A stretch of 64,000 nucleotides of DNA from Rhodoblastus sp. GTDB taxonomy: Bacteria; Pseudomonadota; Alphaproteobacteria; Rhizobiales; Beijerinckiaceae. The position numbers and the translations under genes are program-made. Shown one piece after another: positions 1 to 7,733 of the stretch (position 1 is the stretch's first letter; the number at the start of each line of letters is the position of its first letter). The notes under the pieces are model-generated. The model was not told where the DNA came from, searched no databases, and saw nothing but the letters and a program-made list of their open reading frames with translations. The stretch spans positions 62,001 through 126,000 of the forward strand of contig NZ_JAGRPM010000088.1 of assembly GCF_019449565.1 (NCBI RefSeq). The letters are read 5' to 3'.

Positions 1-219
1 ATGGCCGTGCCGGTCGGAATGAGGGCCGCGCCCGCGTCCGCTGAATTGTTCAAACATGTGTTATCTCCGATATATCTTTTTGCAGGTTGTGAAAAGTCTC
101 CGAACCTTCCGCAGTCATGGTTTGGGGGATTCGAAGGCGGAGCAAGTCGTTCTTAGCTCGCTCTTGAACGAGACAGATATATCTTAGATATGAAACTGTC
201 AACAGGGTCGTTGTGCAAC
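1..219. other. Left-edge stretch, no gene recognised
   Basis: No open frame here looks like a real protein and no RNA gene was recognised. The stretch is more AT-rich than its surroundings between about 50 and 200. It may hold the promoter of a gene beyond the left edge. It lies downstream of the minus-strand aminotransferase terminator. Confidence 0.4.
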
Positions 220-252
220 AAAAAAGGCGCCGGACGTGGAGCGTCCGGCGCC
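220..252 (-). terminator. Rho-independent terminator of the aminotransferase gene
   Basis: On the minus strand, 40 bases after the aminotransferase stop, there is a perfect 11-bp GC-rich stem (arms 226-236 and 242-252, 5-base loop). It is followed at once by a run of six T residues (complement of 220-225). This is the classic intrinsic terminator layout. Confidence 0.9.
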
Positions 253-292
253 TGGCCGCCAAAGCGGCTTGATCCTTACAGAGTCTTGCCCC

Positions 293-1198
293 TCAGAGGG
301 AAATATCCGCAGAAACGGCATTCTCGGCCGGCTCGACTTCCCTCGTATAGGCTTCAATCAGCGTGCGCGAAATCGCGCCGGGGGTGAAGTGGTAAGGCCC
401 GATCTCGGAAACGGGCGTGACCTCCGCGCCCGTGCCGCAGATGAAGCATTCGTCGAAGCTTTCCAGCTCCTCGGGCATGATGCGGCGTTCGTTGACCTTG
501 ATCCCATTCGCCTTGGCGAGGCCGATCACGGTTTGGCGAGTGATGCCATTCAGGAAGCAATCGGCGATCGGGGTATGGATTTCGCCATCCTTGACGAACA
601 GGATGTTCGCTCCGGTGCATTCGGCGACGCGACCCTGCCAGTCGAGCATCATGGCGTCGGCATAGCCGCGCCGTTCCGCACGATGTTTCGAGATCGTGCA
701 GATCATGTAAAGGCCGGCGGCCTTGGAGGCGCAGGGCGCGCAGGCCGGATCGGGGCGGCGATATTCGGCGATGTCGAGGCGGATGCCCTTCATCTTGGTG
801 GCGATATCGAACATCGAGGGCCAGTCCCAGACCGCGATGGCGACATTGATCGTGGCGTGCTGCGCGGAAATGGCCATCATTTCAGAGCCGCGCCAGGCGA
901 CCGGGCGCACATAGCAATTGGTGAGGCCGTTTTTCGCGACGACCAGATCCTTGGCCGCGTCAAGCTCCTCGACCGTATAGGGAATTTCGAAATCGAGCAG
1001 TTCCGCCGATTTCTTGAAGCGCTCGGAATGCTCGCGCGACTTGAAGATGCGGCCGCCATAGGCGCGCTCGCCCTCGAACACGCAGGAACCGTAATGCAGC
1101 CCGTGGGAGAGGACGTGCAATTTGGCGTCTTTCCATTCTACGAGGGCGCCGTTCATCCAGATGAAACCGTCGCGCTGGTCAAATGGCAGAACCGTCAT
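293..1198 (-). CDS. ilvE: Branched-chain amino acid aminotransferase
   Basis: A 301-aa PLP-dependent class IV aminotransferase. It transaminates 2-oxo acids of leucine, isoleucine and valine with glutamate as donor, in the cytosol. The fold-type IV pattern is clear: an N-terminal SHGLHYGSCVFEGERAY segment, the PLP-binding lysine in ACASKAAGLY (K159), and the phosphate-binding GITRQTVIGLA region. Length is normal for the family. The ATG at 1198 has GAGGA a few bases upstream. The gene ends at a strong terminator and is divergent from a MarR gene, with a palindrome in the shared upstream region, so control by that MarR protein is a reasonable inference. A D-amino acid aminotransferase or aminodeoxychorismate lyase is possible from fold alone, but the sequence reads as IlvE. 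Confidence 0.9.
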   Translation of the reverse strand: MTVLPFDQRDGFIWMNGALVEWKDAKLHVLSHGLHYGSCVFEGERAYGGRIFKSREHSERFKKSAELLDFEIPYTVEELDAAKDLVVAKNGLTNCYVRPVAWRGSEMMAISAQHATINVAIAVWDWPSMFDIATKMKGIRLDIAEYRRPDPACAPCASKAAGLYMICTISKHRAERRGYADAMMLDWQGRVAECTGANILFVKDGEIHTPIADCFLNGITRQTVIGLAKANGIKVNERRIMPEELESFDECFICGTGAEVTPVSEIGPYHFTPGAISRTLIEAYTREVEPAENAVSADISL

Positions 1199-1258
1199 GG
1201 CATGATCCTCGTAAAACGTCCCTGTGGGGAGGCTTGACTGCTAACAACCGACCTGAAA

Positions 1259-1279
1259 TATGTCAATAGAACTGACATA
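1259..1279. promoter_or_regulatory. Palindromic operator candidate for the MarR regulator
   Basis: TATGTCA (1259-1265) and TGACATA (1273-1279) are perfect 7-bp inverted arms around a 7-base spacer. The site sits in the intergenic region shared by ilvE and the MarR gene. A TTGACT at 1234-1239 could be a -35 element placing the -10 over the palindrome, which would suit repression. Size and position suit a MarR dimer. Binding is inferred. Confidence 0.6.
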
Positions 1280-1307
1280 ATTTGCAGGACGCCGGACGGG
1301 AGACCGC

Positions 1308-1874
1308 ATGGCAGACGCTTTGCCGAAGAAAAGCGCGCAGCCCGAGACGAAGGACCAGTCGCCGCAGCCCGAGCCGATGTTCGATCTGATCGAATTGTTC
1401 TTCTTCGCCTATCGCGATTTCGTCGGCGACGCCGACCGCCTGCTGACCCGCTATAATTTCGGCCGCGCCCATCACCGCGTGCTTTATTTCGTCGACCGCC
1501 GCCCGGGCCTTTCCGTGGCGGAGCTGCTGGATCTGCTGAAAATCACCAAGCAAAGCCTGTCGCGCGTGTTGAAGGACCTGCTCGATCAGAATTACATCGA
1601 GCAGCATCCGGGACTGCTCGATCGCCGCCAGCGCCTGATGTTCCCGACCCGGAAGGGCGAGGCTCTGGCGCTTGAGCTGGCCGAGCTTCAGTCGCGCCGT
1701 TTCGCCCGCGCGCTCGAAATCCTGCCCGGCGGGGCGCGCGCCCAGGGCGCCGCCTTCCTCGCCGCCATGTGCGATCCAGCCATGTGCGACCCGGCCACAT
1801 CCGACCCGGTCATATGCGATCCCGCGAGGGGTTCGAATGTGAAAGGCGATCCCGCGACCGGAGGCGCGTCATGA
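1308..1874 (+). CDS. MarR-family transcriptional regulator with repeat tail
   Basis: A 188-aa winged-helix regulator. After a polar N-terminus, residues about 25-140 match the MarR fold, with the recognition-helix region LKITKQSLSRVLKDLLDQ and a wing segment LLDRRQRLMFPT. The ATG at 1308 has GGGAG five bases upstream. A palindrome lies about 30 bp upstream, so autoregulation is likely. Its stop overlaps the next gene by ATGA, so it is co-transcribed with the two-component pair; this resembles the alphaproteobacterial PetP-PetR arrangement. The C-terminus (from about residue 154) is unusual: it is built of degenerate 5-residue repeats (MCDPA-like) encoded by a 15-bp tandem repeat. Confidence 0.85.
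   Translation: MADALPKKSAQPETKDQSPQPEPMFDLIELFFFAYRDFVGDADRLLTRYNFGRAHHRVLYFVDRRPGLSVAELLDLLKITKQSLSRVLKDLLDQNYIEQHPGLLDRRQRLMFPTRKGEALALELAELQSRRFARALEILPGGARAQGAAFLAAMCDPAMCDPATSDPVICDPARGSNVKGDPATGGAS
1767..1826 (+). repeat. 15-bp tandem repeat inside the MarR gene
   Basis: Four consecutive 15-bp units, ATGTGCGATCCAGCC-like, start at 1767, 1782, 1797 and 1812. They are in frame and encode MCDPA, MCDPA, TSDPV and ICDPA. The first two differ by only two bases; the others have drifted. The repeat extends the reading frame just before the overlap with the response regulator gene. Confidence 0.85.
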
Positions 1875-2605
1875 CTGAAGCCGACAACCTGCCGCCGGCC
1901 GACGACGCCTTGCATCTTCTGGTAGTCGACGACGACCGCCGCATTCGCAATCTGCTCAAGCGCTATCTACAGGGCGAGGGCTATCGCGTGACGGCCGCCG
2001 AAAGCGCCGAGGATGCCTACGCCCATTTGCGCGGGCTGCATTTCGATCTCATCATTCTTGACGTCATGATGCCCGGCCAGAGCGGCTATGAATTCGCCGC
2101 CCAGATCCGTGCCGAGAACGCGCCGCTTGCGGAGGCGCCGATCCTCATGCTGACCGCCCGTTCCGAGACCGAGGACCGCGTGAAGGGGCTGGAGGCCGGC
2201 GCCGACGATTACATGGCCAAGCCCTTCGAGCCGCGCGAGCTGGCCCTGCGGGTCGCCTCGATCCTGCGCCGCGCCGCGCCGCGCATGGTCGCGCAAAGCG
2301 CGCCCGGTCAGAACGCCGTGCGCTTCGGCGAATTCACATTCGACCCGGATCGCGGCGAATTGCGCCAGGGCGACGAGGTGATCCGCATCACCGAGCGCGA
2401 GCGCGACATGCTGCGCCTGTTGCTTGAGACGCCCGGCGAGGCCGTGTCGCGCGAGGCTTTGGGCGGCGGCGGCGGAGCGGCCAATGAGCGCACGGTGGAC
2501 GTGCAGGTCAACCGGCTGCGCCGCAAGATCGAGACGGACCCGGCCAATCCCCTCCATCTCCAGACGGTGCGCGGCTTCGGCTACAAGCTGGCGATCGACC
2601 GATGA
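1871..2605 (+). CDS. OmpR-family response regulator (PetR-like)
   Basis: A 244-aa two-domain regulator. The N-terminal receiver has the acidic patch in LLVVDDDRRI, the phosphorylatable Asp64 in IILDVMMPG and Lys117 in YMAKPFEP. A linker is followed by an OmpR-type winged helix ending in NERTVDVQVNRLRRKIE. The start ATG overlaps the MarR stop (ATGA), and the stop overlaps the kinase start, so all three genes are one transcript. Oddity: GGGGG replaces the more usual residues just before the AANERTVDV helix. PetR, found upstream of the bc1 genes in Rhodobacter, is the closest named relative I can suggest; no petABC genes are in this window. Confidence 0.88.
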   Translation: MTEADNLPPADDALHLLVVDDDRRIRNLLKRYLQGEGYRVTAAESAEDAYAHLRGLHFDLIILDVMMPGQSGYEFAAQIRAENAPLAEAPILMLTARSETEDRVKGLEAGADDYMAKPFEPRELALRVASILRRAAPRMVAQSAPGQNAVRFGEFTFDPDRGELRQGDEVIRITERERDMLRLLLETPGEAVSREALGGGGGAANERTVDVQVNRLRRKIETDPANPLHLQTVRGFGYKLAIDR

Positions 2606-3969
2606 ATATTGTCGCGCGGGCGCTTGTCGAGACGCGGCGGCTCTGGCGCGGATTCGCGCGGGGGCTGGCCGCCGTCATGCCGAAGGGGCTTTACGCCCGC
2701 GCGCTGCTCATCGTCATCCTGCCGATGGTCGTGCTGCAATCGGCCATCGCGCTGGTCTTCATGGAGCGCCACTGGCAGACGGTCACATTCCGCCTGTCCA
2801 ATGCGGTGACGCAGGATATTGCGGCGCTGATTGACATCTATCGCGATTTCCACAGCCTCGATCCCGATAACAGCAAGTTCGAGGGGATCGCGCGCTACCG
2901 GCTCAATCTCGATGCGGAAATCCTGCCGCCCGGGCCGCTGCCACCGACCCTGCCAAAGCCGTTCTTCTCGCTGGTGGACCGCGCCATGTCGAGCGAGATC
3001 GAGAGGCAGATCCGCCTGCCGTTCTGGATCGACACGGTCGGGCGTTCGGATTTCATCGAAGTGCGCGTCGATATGGGCGAGGCCATCCTGCGGGTCGTCG
3101 CGCGGCGTAGCCAGGCCTATGCCTCCAACACGCATATTTTCATCATCTGGATGGTCGGTACGTCGGTGGTGCTGATTTCGGTGGCGATCCTGTTCCTGCG
3201 CAATCAGATCAAGCCCATTCTCGCGCTCGCCGACGCGGCGGAGGAATTCGGCAAGGGCCGCGAGGTCGAGTTCCGCCCGCGCGGGGCGCGCGAGGTGCGG
3301 CGCGCGACCTATGCCTTCCTCGAAATGAAGCGGCGCATCGAGCGCGCGATGGAGCAGCGCACGACGATGCTCAATGGCGTCAGCCACGATCTGCGCACCA
3401 TTCTCACGCGATTCAAACTGTCGCTCGCCTTGCTTGGCGACGAGGCCGACGTGCAGGAACTGTCCGGCGACGTCGATGAAATGCAGCGAATGCTCGAAGC
3501 CTATCTCGCCTTCGCGCGCGGCGACATTGGCGAGGCGGCCTCGCCGACCGACATTCCGGCCATGCTCGAAACCCTGCGCCAGGAATCCGAGCGGCTCGGC
3601 CATGACACGGAAGTGATCTATGGCGGCGAGCCCATCGCCACGGTGCGGCCGGACGCCTTCAAGCGTTGCCTCGCCAATTTGTTGAACAATGCGGCGCGGC
3701 ACGGCGACAGGATTCGGCTCGAAGGCTCGTGCGACGAGAAATTCCTGCAAATTCACGTCGATGACGACGGGCCGGGCATTCCGGCGGAAGCGCGCGAAAA
3801 AGTGTTCCGGCCCTTCGTGCGGCTCGACGAGGCGCGCAACCAGGACGAGGGCGGCACGGGCCTCGGACTGTCGATCGCGCGCGACATCGCGCGCTCGCAT
3901 GGCGGCGAAATCTTTCTCGGCGCCAGCCCGCTCGGGGGCCTGCGCGCCAGCGTGCGGGTGCCGGTCTAA
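2602..3969 (+). CDS. Sensor histidine kinase (EnvZ-like)
   Basis: A 455-aa inner-membrane kinase, partner of the preceding response regulator (ATGA overlap). Transmembrane helix 1 lies near residues 33-54, then a periplasmic loop of about 120 residues and helix 2 near 177-197. A HAMP-like segment follows, then the DHp helix with His262 in NGVSHDLRTILTRF. The ATPase domain shows the N box NLLNNAARHG, the G1 box DDDGPGIP and the G2 motif GGTGLGLSIARDI. All catalytic boxes are intact. The signal is unknown. Confidence 0.9.
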   Translation: MNIVARALVETRRLWRGFARGLAAVMPKGLYARALLIVILPMVVLQSAIALVFMERHWQTVTFRLSNAVTQDIAALIDIYRDFHSLDPDNSKFEGIARYRLNLDAEILPPGPLPPTLPKPFFSLVDRAMSSEIERQIRLPFWIDTVGRSDFIEVRVDMGEAILRVVARRSQAYASNTHIFIIWMVGTSVVLISVAILFLRNQIKPILALADAAEEFGKGREVEFRPRGAREVRRATYAFLEMKRRIERAMEQRTTMLNGVSHDLRTILTRFKLSLALLGDEADVQELSGDVDEMQRMLEAYLAFARGDIGEAASPTDIPAMLETLRQESERLGHDTEVIYGGEPIATVRPDAFKRCLANLLNNAARHGDRIRLEGSCDEKFLQIHVDDDGPGIPAEAREKVFRPFVRLDEARNQDEGGTGLGLSIARDIARSHGGEIFLGASPLGGLRASVRVPV

Positions 3970-4040
3970 ATCCCTTTCGTTCGCGCTTCGCCTGTGCGAA
4001 AGGCTAGGATAATGCGATGGCCGTTCAAGGAGCGCCCGGA

Positions 4041-4889
4041 ATGAATCTCGTCGATATGGCCCTGGCCGATCTCTCTGGCGCGGAGACCTTTCCGCTCGAC
4101 GCGCTCCTGACATTGCGCCAGAAATGGCCCTCCGCGCGCGAGCCCTTGTTCGCGGCGCTGAACGCTTTCGCCTCGGGCGCCGACCGTTCGCCTGAAAATG
4201 CCGAAAAGGTGTTTTTCGGCCTGCATCTGATGGCGGAAAAGCGCGAGGCCGAGGCCTGGGCTCCGCTGCTGTCCGTAGCGATGGAAGGCGCGCCGCTTTA
4301 TGACATGATCGGCGACGCCGCCTCGGAAACCATGCCCGCCATTCTGCTCAGCCTTTATTCCGGCGATCTAGCCGGGCTGAAAAAGCTGATCGAGGCGCCC
4401 GCGGCGGACGAATGGGCGCGCGTCGCGGCGCTGGAAGCCTTCTGCGGGCTGGCCGCCAATGGCGAAATTCCGCTGGAAGACGCCAAGACCTATCTCGCGC
4501 AATGTTTCGACAGCCTGCAGCCGCGCGAAGCCCATCCGATCTGGTATGGCTGGCAGGGCTGCGTCGCCTTGCTCGGCCTGAGCGAATTGGAGCCTTCGGT
4601 CGCGCGGGCCTTCCGCCAGGGCTATGTCGACAAGAATGTGCTGAATTTCGAGGATTTCCAGACCGAGCTGCGCGCCAATCGCGCCGCGCCTGATCGTCGC
4701 GAATTATTCGAGGAGCGCGGAATCAAACCGATCGACGACGCGCTGGAGACCTTGTCCGTCTTCGAGGAAGAGGACGAATCCGAGCCCGAAACGCCAGCGG
4801 AAAACAAGTTCCGCGACGTGGGCCGCAATGATCCGTGCCCCTGCGGGAGCGGCAAGAAATTCAAGAAATGCTGTTTGGTTGGGGAGTGA
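4041..4889 (+). CDS. DUF1186-like protein with C-terminal SEC-C zinc motif
   Basis: A 282-aa soluble protein. Most of it is an alpha-helical, HEAT-like region of the type annotated as DUF1186. The last 20 residues form a SEC-C zinc-binding tail, GRNDPCPCGSGKKFKKCC, as found at the end of SecA. I chose the ATG at 4041 because AAGGAG lies eight bases upstream; a further in-frame ATG at 4017 lacks a ribosome site. It is 71 bp downstream of the kinase and may be read with it. The role is unknown; SEC-C tails usually bind zinc and mediate contacts with ribosome or chaperone partners. Confidence 0.75.
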   Translation: MNLVDMALADLSGAETFPLDALLTLRQKWPSAREPLFAALNAFASGADRSPENAEKVFFGLHLMAEKREAEAWAPLLSVAMEGAPLYDMIGDAASETMPAILLSLYSGDLAGLKKLIEAPAADEWARVAALEAFCGLAANGEIPLEDAKTYLAQCFDSLQPREAHPIWYGWQGCVALLGLSELEPSVARAFRQGYVDKNVLNFEDFQTELRANRAAPDRRELFEERGIKPIDDALETLSVFEEEDESEPETPAENKFRDVGRNDPCPCGSGKKFKKCCLVGE

Positions 4890-4910
4890 GGGTGCAGGCG
4901 GCTCACGGAT

Positions 4911-5594
4911 TTATCGGTTGACGAAGATCCGTTCCGCCAGCCCGATCAGCGGTGCCGCGAACGGCGCGAGGCGGCGGCGGGCGCCCTCGACGCGCTCCAC
5001 AAGTTCCTCGCCGCGCGCCAGCTCCTTGTCGAGTGCGGCCATGGTTTTGGCCCCGTCCTCGCTGTCGTCGGCGAGCCAGACATGGAACACGTGGGTCCAG
5101 GACAAGGCGAGGCCTTGCAGCTTCAGCGTTCCGAGCGGGCCTTCGCTGTTGAGCCCGGCCGCCTCCAGCATGAAGCGCAGCGAATTGAGCGCAAGCTGGT
5201 TGAGCGCGGGCAGGGCGAGCGGATCATGCATCGCCCAGTCATTGATGTTTTTCAGCGCCGCCTTATAGGGCGCCATGGCGTCGAAGCGCCGCATCAGCAC
5301 GTCGAACAGCCGGTCTTTGGGGCTCAGGTCTTGGGGGCTCTCGCCGGCAAGCTTTTCGCCGCCTTCGAGTACGATCTTGTCGATGCGCCGCGAAAAGCCG
5401 CCCAGAACGGCGCCCTTGGAGGGGAAAAAGTCGCGGAATTGCGCGAGCGTGATCCCGGCGCGGTCGGCGACATCGGCGAGTGAAATCTCGTCCCAGCCTC
5501 GCTCGGCCGCCAGCCCCATCAGCGCGTCAATGATTTTCTCGCGCGGGTCGCTTTTGGCTTGTGGGCCTTTTTCTTCGTTCTTGGCCTTGCTCAT
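4911..5594 (-). CDS. TetR-family regulator (COQ9-like C-terminus possible)
   Basis: A 227-aa protein with an N-terminal TetR helix-turn-helix at about residues 18-64 (ISLADVADRAGITLAQFRDF, then FPSKGAVL). A helical ligand or dimer domain follows. The C-terminal half (KNINDWAMHDPLALPALNQL and later helices) also resembles the alphaproteobacterial TetR proteins related to COQ9, so a ubiquinone link is possible but not shown. The start ATG at 5594 is the first codon after a proline/arginine-rich non-family sequence. It is convergent with the SEC-C gene (21-bp gap) and lies 65 bp after proC. Confidence 0.75.
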   Translation of the reverse strand: MSKAKNEEKGPQAKSDPREKIIDALMGLAAERGWDEISLADVADRAGITLAQFRDFFPSKGAVLGGFSRRIDKIVLEGGEKLAGESPQDLSPKDRLFDVLMRRFDAMAPYKAALKNINDWAMHDPLALPALNQLALNSLRFMLEAAGLNSEGPLGTLKLQGLALSWTHVFHVWLADDSEDGAKTMAALDKELARGEELVERVEGARRRLAPFAAPLIGLAERIFVNR

Positions 5595-5659
5595 CGGCGC
5601 GCTCCCGCTTGACTGCCGCGAACATGGGGCAAAAGCCGCGCCGCAGCAAGCGCGCACCC

Positions 5660-6466
5660 TCAGCCGGACAATTCTCCGGCGCGCTTTTCGGCGGCGGCGG
5701 TCGCGCGAGCCATCAGCGCGGCGAGGCCGTCCGGACCCATCAGCACATCGAGCGCGGCCTGGGTCGTCCCGCCGGGGGAGGTGACGTTCTTGCGCAAGAT
5801 CTCGGCGGAGATCTCGGGCGAGCGATGCAGCAATTCGCCCGAGCCTTCGACCGTCGCGCGCGCCAGCCGCAAGGCGAGATCGGGGGGGAGGCCCAGCGCG
5901 GCGCCGGCCTCGGCCAGAGCCTCGACGAGGTGAAACACATAGGCGGGGCCGGAGCCGGAAATGGCGGTGACCGCGTCGATCAGCTTTTCCTCGCCGACCC
6001 ATTCCACGCCGCCGACCCCAGCCAGCAGGCTTTGCGCCGTGTCGAGCTGGGCGCTTGTCACATCTGCGCTGGCGAAAGCGCCGGTGATCCCGCGTCCGAT
6101 GGCGGCGGGCGTATTGGGCATGGCGCGGACGATAGCCCTGGCCGGCAGGCGCGCGGCCAGATTTGCGACGGTTTTTCCCGCCAGAATGGAAATCAGCAGG
6201 CTGTCGGCGGAAAACAGCGGCGCAAGCGCAGGCGCGGCGGCCTCCAGCATTTGCGGCTTGATCGCAAGCACGATGGTTTGCGCGGCGGCAGGGGCGGGAT
6301 TGAGCGCAAAGCCTTTTTCCGCCGCGAGACTGTTCAGGGCGTCGGACGGATGCGGCTCATGAACGGCGATAGCGCGCGGCGGGATTCCGGCGCCGAGCCA
6401 GCCACCGAGCAGGGCGAGGCCCATCTTGCCGGCGCCGACCAAGGCGAGCGAGGTTTCGTCGCCCAT
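5660..6466 (-). CDS. proC: Pyrroline-5-carboxylate reductase
   Basis: A 268-aa NAD(P)H-dependent enzyme for the last step of proline synthesis. The N-terminal Rossmann motif LALVGAGKMGLALLGGWL is present. The signature region AISGSGPAYVFHLVEALAEA and the C-terminal VTSPGGTTQAALDVL that forms the substrate site are both intact. The ATG at 6466 overlaps the stop of the upstream YbjN gene by one base (TGATG), implying translational coupling. An in-frame extension upstream exists but reads as the other frame of the YbjN gene and has no family similarity. Confidence 0.95.
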   Translation of the reverse strand: MGDETSLALVGAGKMGLALLGGWLGAGIPPRAIAVHEPHPSDALNSLAAEKGFALNPAPAAAQTIVLAIKPQMLEAAAPALAPLFSADSLLISILAGKTVANLAARLPARAIVRAMPNTPAAIGRGITGAFASADVTSAQLDTAQSLLAGVGGVEWVGEEKLIDAVTAISGSGPAYVFHLVEALAEAGAALGLPPDLALRLARATVEGSGELLHRSPEISAEILRKNVTSPGGTTQAALDVLMGPDGLAALMARATAAAEKRAGELSG

Positions 6467-6969
6467 CACGCCTCGCCGCGCGTGTCCATCAGCGCGCCTT
6501 CCAGCGCCTCGGCGGCGTTCTTGCCGGCCCAGACCACGAACTGGAACGCCTGGTAATAGCGTTCGCAGGCTTCTGTCGCGGCGGCCAGCGCCGCCTCGCA
6601 TTGCGCGTCATTGGGCTCGGCGCCGCCGGCGAGCAGGATGGCGTGACGGAACATCACGACGCCGTCCTTGGACCAGACGTCGAAATGGCCGATCCACATA
6701 TGTTCATTGATGCGCGCGACCAGATTGGCGGCCTCGGCGCGGCGGCGCTCCGGCACCTTGAGATCGAAGGCGCAGGCGAGATGCAGCGCCTCGCATTGCG
6801 GCAGCCAGGTGAAGGCGACATTGTAATCGGCCCAGACGCCCGCGACGCAGATGGAGATCTCGTCGGGATCGTCGCGGTCGAAGGCCCAATCCCTCAGGGT
6901 GGCGATCCGTTCGACGACGTCGACCGGGTGCTCGACCCTGTCGTTCAGTTCAATTCCAGAGAGCAACAT
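6466..6969 (-). CDS. YbjN domain-containing protein
   Basis: A 167-aa cytosolic protein of the YbjN type, related to type III secretion chaperone folds but of unknown biochemical role. It lacks a signal peptide and membrane segments. Central features are a WADYNVAFTWLP strand pair and the helix EAANLVARINEHMWIGHFDVW. It is the first gene of a minus-strand unit with proC (1-base overlap) and perhaps the TetR gene. The YbjN-proC pairing is frequent in Hyphomicrobiales, as far as I recall. Confidence 0.8.
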   Translation of the reverse strand: MLLSGIELNDRVEHPVDVVERIATLRDWAFDRDDPDEISICVAGVWADYNVAFTWLPQCEALHLACAFDLKVPERRRAEAANLVARINEHMWIGHFDVWSKDGVVMFRHAILLAGGAEPNDAQCEAALAAATEACERYYQAFQFVVWAGKNAAEALEGALMDTRGEA

Positions 6970-7197
6970 CTACAGGTCCTGGGCGCGAGCGGCGCGGCAA
7001 AGTAAAGGAACGCGGCTTGATACTCGTGCAAACTCCGGACCCCCGACTCGGCTGTTTCAGCAGCCGAATCACCGGACAAAATCAATATAGTCAGATTTGC
7101 CCGGCGACGGAATCCTGTCCGCGTCTCGGGTTAAGTTGCTGGATTCGCGTGGATTCGTCCACCGGACCTGAGGCGGCGTCCACAGCTAAACGCGAAT

Positions 7198-7464
7198 TCA
7201 GCTTTTCTTTTCGGTTTCCGCGAGCTTCGCCTCGAGTTCGGCGATGCGGCGCTCCAGCGCGTCATTGGCGTTGCGCGCGGCGACAGCCATGTCGCGCACG
7301 GCCTCGAATTCCTCGCGGTTGACGATGTCCATGTTGGCGAGCAGGCGCTCGACCTGGGTCTTGATGGCGGCCTCCGCCTCGCGGCCGAGGCTGCGCGCGG
7401 CGCCGGCGGCGTCATTGAACAGGCGCGACATGTCGTCGAAGAAGCGATTGGGCGAGGCGCTCAT
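7198..7464 (-). CDS. ubiK: Ubiquinone biosynthesis accessory factor UbiK (YqiC/BMFP family)
   Basis: An 88-aa protein with a short amphipathic N-terminal region (FFDDMSRLFNDAAGAARSL) and a C-terminal coiled coil (residues about 45-85, IAELEAKLAETEKK). This is the UbiK/YqiC layout, a membrane-associated trimeric factor that aids ubiquinone assembly. Length is typical. It is a single gene divergent from lgt, and a 32-bp palindrome lies between them. Confidence 0.8.
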   Translation of the reverse strand: MSASPNRFFDDMSRLFNDAAGAARSLGREAEAAIKTQVERLLANMDIVNREEFEAVRDMAVAARNANDALERRIAELEAKLAETEKKS

Positions 7465-7555
7465 GAACAGGCTCCAGATGTTTCAGGCCAAGGGGCATTG
7501 AAAATGACCCTTGGTTCCGCGCTGGCTGGCGCGGCGGCGGCTGACGCCGCCTGGC

Positions 7556-7587
7556 GCCCCGCTCTTTGACGCGTCAAAGAGCGGGGC
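7556..7587. promoter_or_regulatory. Perfect 32-bp palindrome between ubiK and lgt
   Basis: The sequence 7556-7587 is its own reverse complement, with centre GACGCGTC and outer arms CCCCGCTCTTT / AAAGAGCGGGG. A second, imperfect GC-rich inverted repeat lies just before it (about 7530-7558). It sits about 146 bp upstream of lgt and 91 bp upstream of ubiK, in the shared divergent promoter region. It could be a dimer operator, a back-to-back terminator or a replication/repair structure; no T-run follows on either strand, which argues against a simple terminator. Confidence 0.6.
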
Positions 7588-7733
7588 CGACAGGATTGTG
7601 CCGCAGACATGGGCGCCATTTCGCCCGAGCGCAAGAATTTTGTTGAACGGCTTTTACACAGCCGGCCTATTCAGGCTCTTGAAGCCCGGCGCTGGCCGCT
7701 TTACTCCGGCGCTTCATCTCACGGGACGCCGAC

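Noticed and set aside
7146..7166. Small hairpin GTGGA-TTCG-TCCAC downstream of ubiK
   Set aside because: The stem is only 5 bp and no T-run follows, too weak to call a terminator.
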